DNA of 64,000 nucleotides, taken from NCBI RefSeq assembly GCF_026210795.1, contig NC_089440.1:4278001-4342000 (forward strand), read 5' to 3'. Made by a program: the position numbers and the translations under genes. Under the pieces are notes generated by a model, which was given only the letters and a program-made list of their open reading frames with translations, made no database searches and was not told the DNA's origin. This document shows, piece by piece, positions 60,554 to 64,000 of this stretch. This stretch comes from Rhizophagus irregularis. Taxonomy: Eukaryota > Glomeromycota > Glomeromycetes > Glomerales > Glomeraceae. Positions within the stretch are counted from its first letter, which is position 1. Every line of letters starts with the position of its first letter.

Positions 60554-62867
60554 TTAATTTCTTTTGCGTCTCTTGGCGTATTCTTCACCGTTATCCGGAG
60601 GATCAGGTATTGGTGGAGCTCTTGTTTGCGACGTTGATGGATTATTAACAACTGGATTCTCTGATTTAAAGGGGATAGGAGAAGTAGAAGATGAAGATGG
60701 AGGACGTTGTTGTTGAGATTGTGATTGTGATATTGTAGATGAATTATTGTCCTTATATCTATTTTCAGATGGATTTAACAAATTACTATCACTACCGAAA
60801 CCTAACGATGAAGCGGGTTGTGAAGACCTTCGAGTTGGAGGCGAAGGTAATGATGATGACATGTGTGAAGAATGTGAATTATTCGTTTGGGAATATTGTG
60901 AAGCTGTATGGGAACTAGATTGTGACATGGATACCGATCGACTATATGTATCCATTGATGCAGATCTACTGTTGGCAGGGCTCACACCTGATATCGGTTC
61001 AGGAGATCGGTGTCGTAGGTAATTATTATTCGGTTGAAAAGGAGAAAACGGAATTTCCGGTAACATGGCTAAAGGACTAGATGTTTGAACTTTTGGATTA
61101 TGATGATTTGGACCAAATGGAGATGTTGACCGCATACGATATTCAATCTCACTCATTGCTGAATGTGTAGGTTCCAAACCAACCATGGGTTGTGGAGTTG
61201 ACATTGATCTTATTGGATGTTCTCTAGGATAATGAGATTGATGATGCATCATAGGTGAGTGAGAAGGTGGTGGAACATCCACTTGTCCCAATTTTGCAAC
61301 TTCTGCAGTCAGTAGATCCACTAAAAATATTTGATTAAAATGTTATTATTAAATAAAAAAAATATTTTTTTTTTTTTAATATGAAAATTAACTATATTAT
61401 ATTTACTATCAAATTTTCGTTTCAAACTACGTGGATCGTTATTATCATCTATTAATCAATGAATTAAGTTGTTAAAAAAAAAACGATCATATAAAACGAT
61501 ATAAAAAATCTTTAATAAATTACCTTCTCTAGACATTGAAGCTAAAAGATTTGTAATAGCAGTGATCACCTATAAAATAAATTATGTATAAATAATATTT
61601 TCATCTCAAGAATCTCTTTGGGTCTATATAAAAATAATTGAATGTACCTGTTGATGTTTTGATTGTAACATTCTACAAGAAACAGTTTCAGCATATAATA
61701 AACTATAACTTTCATTCATTTGACGCATTCTATCCATCATTTCAGACATTTGTGTTGTTAAACAATCAATTCTATCATCACGCGTATCAGTATCAGCTGA
61801 AGGACTCTGACCTGTACCAGAACTACCTAAATTCCCTTTCATATTACTAGGATTGGCAGGTTTTGAACTTTTACGTTTAATATTTTGTAAAGCTAATAGT
61901 TGCCCACGACGAAAATCTGGATGTTTAAATTCCCAAGCTTGACTTTCACTTGTTGGATTTGCATGAAACATATCATTCACTTTTTAAAATTTTAAAAAAA
62001 AATGATGTTAAAAACACTATCATTTAAAAAAAAAAAAAGTTTAATTTGAAAATTTACCTTTATGAAATCCATACACTAAATAATTAGATCAAATGGTAAT
62101 ACAAATAAATAAATTAATTAATAAATAAAAGATATAATTATAATATATAATTATTATAATAACTTACTATTTAATTGTCTGACAAAACTTTGCCAATTAT
62201 TATGTTTAAAATACTGCGGTAAGACCGATTTTGAAAATTCGGTTGGATTAGAAACACTGAAAACGTCACCAGAAGGAGCCCATGAGATCAAATGTTGAAT
62301 CGAAGGATCTTCTACCATTCTGTTAATATTTTAATCAAATAAGGTTTTAATATCATTGGACTTTTTTTACGCGTAATTTTCATTAAATTGATAACATAAT
62401 TGATTTTTTTAGTGATGATAGAAATTGAATCAACGAAAAACTTGAAATCAAACAGGATTTTTAAAGAAATAATAAAATACTTACGTGTAAAGTTTATTAA
62501 CAAAAGCTGCCTGTGTTTTATGAGCAGCAGCTGGTGTCGTTGGTGTGGTCGTCGCTATTGTTGTTGTCGTGGAAGTCGTTGTCGCTGTATTACTATTTGT
62601 AGACTGAGCAGGAGGCGATACATTTGTCAAGTTTGTGGAAGAGGTTGGGGAAGTAGTAGTAACTGGAGCGACTAATGGTTCGTGAAAAGGAGATGTAACT
62701 AAAGGTGTCGAGGTGGAAGAACCGGGAAGTGAGGTACCAGGCGGTTCAGACTGTGACGTAAAGAAGTCCCCTTTGTTTGTATTATTATTATCTCTTTGAG
62801 TGTTGTCGACGTTATTATTACTGGTATTGCCATTATTATTAGAGGTATTATTGCCTTTATGTTCCAT
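60554..62867 (-). CDS. HSF-type DNA-binding transcription factor, Sfl1/Mga1-like
   Basis: Seven exons (62867-62485, 62319-62168, 62075-62058, 61979-61648, 61569-61524, 61448-61407, 61320-60554) give 579 residues. After a Thr/Asn-rich leader of about 115 residues comes a complete HSF DNA-binding domain, about 118-215: [46 protein letters not shown] and [20 protein letters not shown]. The winged-helix core [17 protein letters not shown] is intact. A coiled-coil-type stretch ([12 protein letters not shown]) follows, then a basic RSLKRKFD patch and a 255-residue Ser/Pro/Gln/His-rich tail ending in KRRKRN. Wording such as [13 protein letters not shown] is closest to fungal Sfl1/Mga1-type factors that control morphogenesis and stress genes; true Hsf1 is less likely. 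The third exon is only 18 nt. ATG 62867 is the first in-frame start I trust. Confidence 0.88.
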
Positions 62868-64000
62868 AATGGGCTTTTGACCAAAAGCGTTGTCTGAAAT
62901 ATCTGGAGCCAGGTTGGCGAGGAACCAAAAAAGAAGAAGAAAAAAAGGAATAAACCACGGTAAAAACTCTTTTTCTCAAAAAATAGGGAATGACAAAAAA
63001 AAAAAATAAGAAATAAGCTTGTAAGGAAAGTGGAAAATTTTTTAGAAATATTCTCGAAACAAGGGAATATCTAAGTCTGATAAGAAAAAAAAAAAGAATA
63101 AAAATAGAAAATATAAGAAAAAAATAGACAACACAGAAAAAGGAATATTTATATATTATGAAACTTGTGCTATTTCGTTTTTATTTTCCCAGAAAAAAAA
63201 AAATTTGTGGTTTTATTTATATATTAATTGTTTAAAAAAAAAAAAAATTATGGTTTGGTGGCTGAAAAGGTGAGTGGATGATAAAAGGAAATTTACATTT
63301 AACGTGTTTTTTATATTATATATATATTTTTTTTTTTACCGATTTACCTATATGGTAACAAGAAAATTTTTGAATGTCAGCTATAAAACTTGTTCTTTAT
63401 ATAATGAAATTTAATGATTAGATAGATGATTGATTTATTAAGAAATTTACCATTAATGAGTCCGGATTTTTCTCAAAAATTTTTTTAAATGTATTATTAT
63501 TATGAATATGTGTGTTCATCTAAACCTAAATACACAAATTTTTTTCGAAAAAAAAAAATTAAAAAAAAAATAAAATAAAATAAAATTGTTTTTTAAAGTT
63601 TTATGAAAATAGTATAAAAAAAAAAATTTATCATATATATATATATTATATATAAAGTGGACGGGGATAATTTATTATTATGCAATTATAAATTTTTTTT
63701 TTTTTTTTGATGGTTATCAAAAAAAAAAGTCAAGTCGAGAATATTCGCTATATTTATAAGAGTTTATTATTATTATAATTATATATGTATATGTATATAA
63801 TATTATTTAATTTTAGTTAAGTATAAAAAAAAAATAAAATAAAATAATTTATATTAGAATATTTAGAATGTGTAAATAATATTACATAAAAAAAAAATTT
63901 TTTTTTTATATTTGTTACTATATTAAAAAAAAAATTTTTTTTTTTTTAGGAAGATCGGTTTCGGAATGCCCGGTAGGATTCACCCTATTGTAAAAAAGAA
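62868..64000. other. Upstream region of the HSF-type gene
   Basis: AT-rich with many A/T homopolymers (63100-63250, 63540-63620, 63890-63950) and TA repeats. The frame stays open for some codons upstream of ATG 62867 and contains an acceptor-like ATTTCAG at about 62896, so a 5' exon further upstream is possible. The final 50 bp (from about 63950) are less AT-rich and could begin another feature beyond the window. Confidence 0.4.

Noticed and set aside
60436-60651. Minus-strand frame overlapping the end of the HSF-type gene
   Set aside because: It overlaps the last coding exon in another frame, and the HSF frame ends cleanly with KRRKRN and a stop.
1-64000. CRISPR array, tRNA, rRNA or telomeric repeats
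   Set aside because: No regular repeat-spacer pattern, tRNA box pair, rRNA core sequence or TTAGGG array was seen; the inverted repeats found are transposon-like.

Overview
The window looks like nuclear DNA of an early-diverging filamentous fungus, most likely an arbuscular mycorrhizal (Glomeromycotina, Rhizophagus-like) genome. The reasons are very high A+T with long A/T runs, many short GT-AG introns (about 60-120 nt), fungal-type multidomain proteins, a decayed NYN-domain gene and abundant degenerate DNA transposons. The organism is inferred. No tRNA, rRNA or CRISPR array was seen.

Layout: (1) 1-7.5 kb is repeat territory. A decayed ORF is split by a 1,200-bp palindromic element with perfect 8-bp target duplications, followed by a 0.4-kb foldback repeat and an old direct duplication. 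(2) 7.5-8.9 kb: a two-exon C2H2 factor of the Crz1/CrzA (calcineurin-responsive) type on the minus strand, with about 4.9 kb of gene-free upstream DNA. (3) 13.7-27.5 kb is a compact gene block: NUFIP1-like snoRNP/ribosome assembly factor (+), WD40 plus inositol-polyphosphate 5-phosphatase (+), PWWP-like chromatin protein (-) sharing a short divergent promoter with the complex I subunit NDUFB10 (+), then a large PH-domain, proline-rich protein (-). (4) 31-32.7 kb: QTRT2, the non-catalytic subunit of the queuine tRNA-ribosyltransferase (-), with a GC-AG intron. (5) 34.4-36 kb: a frameshifted NYN-type RNase pseudogene. (6) 37.1-38.2 kb: monoacylglycerol-lipase-like hydrolase (+). (7) 38.9-43.4 kb: LIM-LIM-coiled coil-C1-RhoGAP (-). 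(8) 45.7-49.6 kb: a transposon nest, in which a dead pogo/Tigger-like element (TA duplication) carries an internally deleted hAT element (8-bp duplication), with a 134-bp MITE beside it. (9) 50.7-54.1 kb: 15-exon BRO1-domain protein (Rim20/PalA/ALIX) (+). (10) 54.1-60.5 kb: gene-poor DNA with remnants and simple repeats. (11) 60.6-62.9 kb: HSF-type (Sfl1/Mga1-like) transcription factor (-) with an 18-nt microexon.

For the eleven multi-exon genes I joined exons by eye using splice sites, reading phase and protein continuity. Every join keeps phase and ends in one stop, so these models are fairly strong, though start codons remain inferred. Several genes fit a signalling and polarity theme (Crz1-like factor, phosphoinositide phosphatase, PH protein, RhoGAP, BRO1 adaptor, HSF-type factor), but nothing in their arrangement shows they are co-regulated. 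I found no convincing new multi-gene system. The most notable items are the nested and palindromic transposons with intact target duplications, repeated short motifs in the PH protein, the UBA-like tail on the 5-phosphatase, the GC-AG intron and the microexon.
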